Source: Arenibaculum pallidiluteum (GTDB lineage Bacteria > Pseudomonadota > Alphaproteobacteria > Azospirillales > Azospirillaceae). From it: a DNA stretch of 64,000 bases. Position 1 is the stretch's first letter. Each line of letters starts with the position of its first letter. The stretch covers positions 372,001 through 436,000 of the forward strand of contig NZ_JAFIQU010000001.1 of the NCBI RefSeq assembly GCF_017355985.1, read 5' to 3'. Under the pieces are notes generated by a model that did not search any database, had not been told where the DNA came from, and saw nothing but the letters and a program-made list of their open reading frames with translations. The position numbers and the translations under genes were made by a program. Below are positions 63,062-64,000 of this stretch, in pieces.

Positions 63062-64000
63062 ATGGCGGGACCGGCATATGCAGGGGTGCGGCTTCTCGAC
63101 GATGCGGACACCTCGGCTGCCGAGGCGGTCCGACTTGCGCACCGGTATCGCGACATGTTCGAGAGCGCGGTCTGGGGCATCTTCCAGACCACACCGGAGG
63201 GGCACTATCTCGCCGCGAACCCCGCCCTCGCGCGGATCTACGGCTACGAGAACACGGCCGACCTGCTGAGCGCCCTGACGGATATCGGGCGCCAGCTCTA
63301 CGTCGATCCGAACCGCAGGGGCGAGTTCGTCCGCAGGATGCACGAGGAGGGCGCGATCTCGGGCTTCGAGTCCGAGATCTTCCGCCGCGACGGCAGCCAG
63401 ATCTGGATATCGGAGAGCTGCCGCGAGGTCCGCACGCCCGAGGGCCGCCTGCTCTACTACGAGGGCACGGTCGAGGACATCACCCGGCGCAAGCTCGCGG
63501 AGGAGCAGCTCCTGGCGGCCAAGCAGAAGGCCGAGGACGCCAGCCGCGCCAAGACCCGGTTCCTCGCCACCGTCAGCCACGAGCTGAAGACGCCCCTGAA
63601 CGCGGTCATCGGCTTCGCCGAGCTGCTGAACGTCGATCTCAGCCAGGACCCGCGGCTTGCCCGCCACGCGGACTACGCCCGCGACGTGCTCAGCGCCGGG
63701 CGTCATCTGCTGATGCTGGTGGACGCGTTGCTGGACGTCTCGCGCATCGAGACCGGCACCTACGCGCTCGAGATGGAGAACGTCGCCTTCCACCCCGTGG
63801 CCGAGGCGTGCCTTCACGAGCTCGCGCCGATCGCCCGACAGACCGGCGTCACCCTGACCTCCGAGCTGGCCCCGGACCTGCCGCGGATCCTAGCCGATCG
63901 CCGGGCGGTGCGCCGCATCCTCTCCAACCTGCTGTCCAACGGGCTCCGCTTCACCCAGCGCGGCGGCCGCGTCACGCTGAAGGCGTCGCTGCGGCCGGAA
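63062..64000 (+). CDS. PAS-domain sensor histidine kinase (5' part)
   Basis: The frame is open from ATG 63062 to the window end, so the gene is cut off by the boundary. After a short N-terminus a PAS domain begins (YRDMFESAVWGIFQTTPEGH, then ANPALARIYGYEN) with its PAC end YYEGTVEDITRRKLAEEQ. The dimerisation domain follows with the phospho-acceptor histidine in FLATVSHELKTPLNAVIGFA, then the start of the ATPase domain with an N-box RRILSNLLSNGLRFT. No membrane helix is seen, so the sensor is probably cytosolic. GTG 63086 is an alternative start. Confidence 0.88.
   Translation, partial: MAGPAYAGVRLLDDADTSAAEAVRLAHRYRDMFESAVWGIFQTTPEGHYLAANPALARIYGYENTADLLSALTDIGRQLYVDPNRRGEFVRRMHEEGAISGFESEIFRRDGSQIWISESCREVRTPEGRLLYYEGTVEDITRRKLAEEQLLAAKQKAEDASRAKTRFLATVSHELKTPLNAVIGFAELLNVDLSQDPRLARHADYARDVLSAGRHLLMLVDALLDVSRIETGTYALEMENVAFHPVAEACLHELAPIARQTGVTLTSELAPDLPRILADRRAVRRILSNLLSNGLRFTQRGGRVTLKASLRPE

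Overview
The window is chromosomal DNA of a high-GC alphaproteobacterium. Alphaproteobacterial marks are the order yebC-ruvC-ruvA-ruvB-ybgC-tolQ-tolR-tolA-tolB-pal-cpoB-tilS-ftsH-folP-glmM-thiD on one strand, a zapA/5-formyl-THF cyclo-ligase pair, an RcdA (DUF1465) gene beside rpmE, a dihydropteroate synthase with a long N-terminal extension, and a CTTGAA-N16-CTATAT heat-shock promoter. The gene set looks most like Rhodospirillales/Acetobacterales; the genus cannot be told from the sequence. No rRNA, tRNA, CRISPR array or insertion sequence was seen.

Layout. 1-3.4 kb: an AT-rich leader, two stand-alone receiver proteins (one canonical, one degenerate), a TetR regulator with a five-fold repeated tail, and an alpha/beta hydrolase. 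3.5-8.3 kb: a four-gene chaperone-usher pilus operon with ATGA overlaps. 8.3-11.2 kb: a lipoprotein metallo-beta-lactamase-fold hydrolase facing a sorbosone-dehydrogenase-like lipoprotein and a DUF2231 membrane protein. 11.4-27.1 kb (minus strand): the envelope, recombination and cofactor block listed above, i.e. the Tol-Pal machine, the RuvABC resolvasome, FtsH, TilS, FolP, GlmM and ThiD. 27.3-31.4 kb: small metabolic genes, a doxX/lysR divergent pair, a relic of a citrate synthase gene and a small lipoprotein. 31.4-33.6 kb (minus): YmdB-type phosphodiesterase, 5-FCL, a probable 6S RNA, ZapA and a small coiled-coil protein.

33.9-44.3 kb: central carbon genes tkt and gap, then fba (class I) and thiE, but separated by about 5.8 kb of accessory genes (DUF1344 protein, beta-helix/RTX exoprotein with a possible leader peptide, nucleotidyltransferase, metallophosphoesterase, EamA transporter); no pgk lies between them. 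44.4-46.7 kb: oxidative and sulfur stress genes (MsrB, 1-Cys peroxiredoxin, persulfide-dioxygenase-like MBL protein). 46.7-50.1 kb: a Gly-rich disordered protein, epmA divergent from efp, and suhB. 50.3-53.8 kb: a three-gene set (OmpA-like, MotA/TolQ-like, coiled-coil MotB-like) predicted to be a peptidoglycan-anchored ion-driven complex. 54-57.6 kb: an ABC exporter, rpmE, rcdA and a heat-shock hsp20. 57.8-62.7 kb: a PLP aminotransferase, a beta-hydroxyacid dehydrogenase next to an internally deleted alpha/beta hydrolase, a small lipoprotein and propionyl-CoA synthetase. The window ends inside a PAS-histidine kinase.

The less ordinary items are the MotA/MotB-like complex, the broken tkt-gap/fba-thiE neighbourhood with its beta-helix RTX gene and 26-codon leader ORF, three CACGTG boxes upstream of tkt, the 6S RNA candidate, and two gene relics (citrate synthase tail, alpha/beta hydrolase). 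I saw no convincing previously undescribed defence or mobile system.
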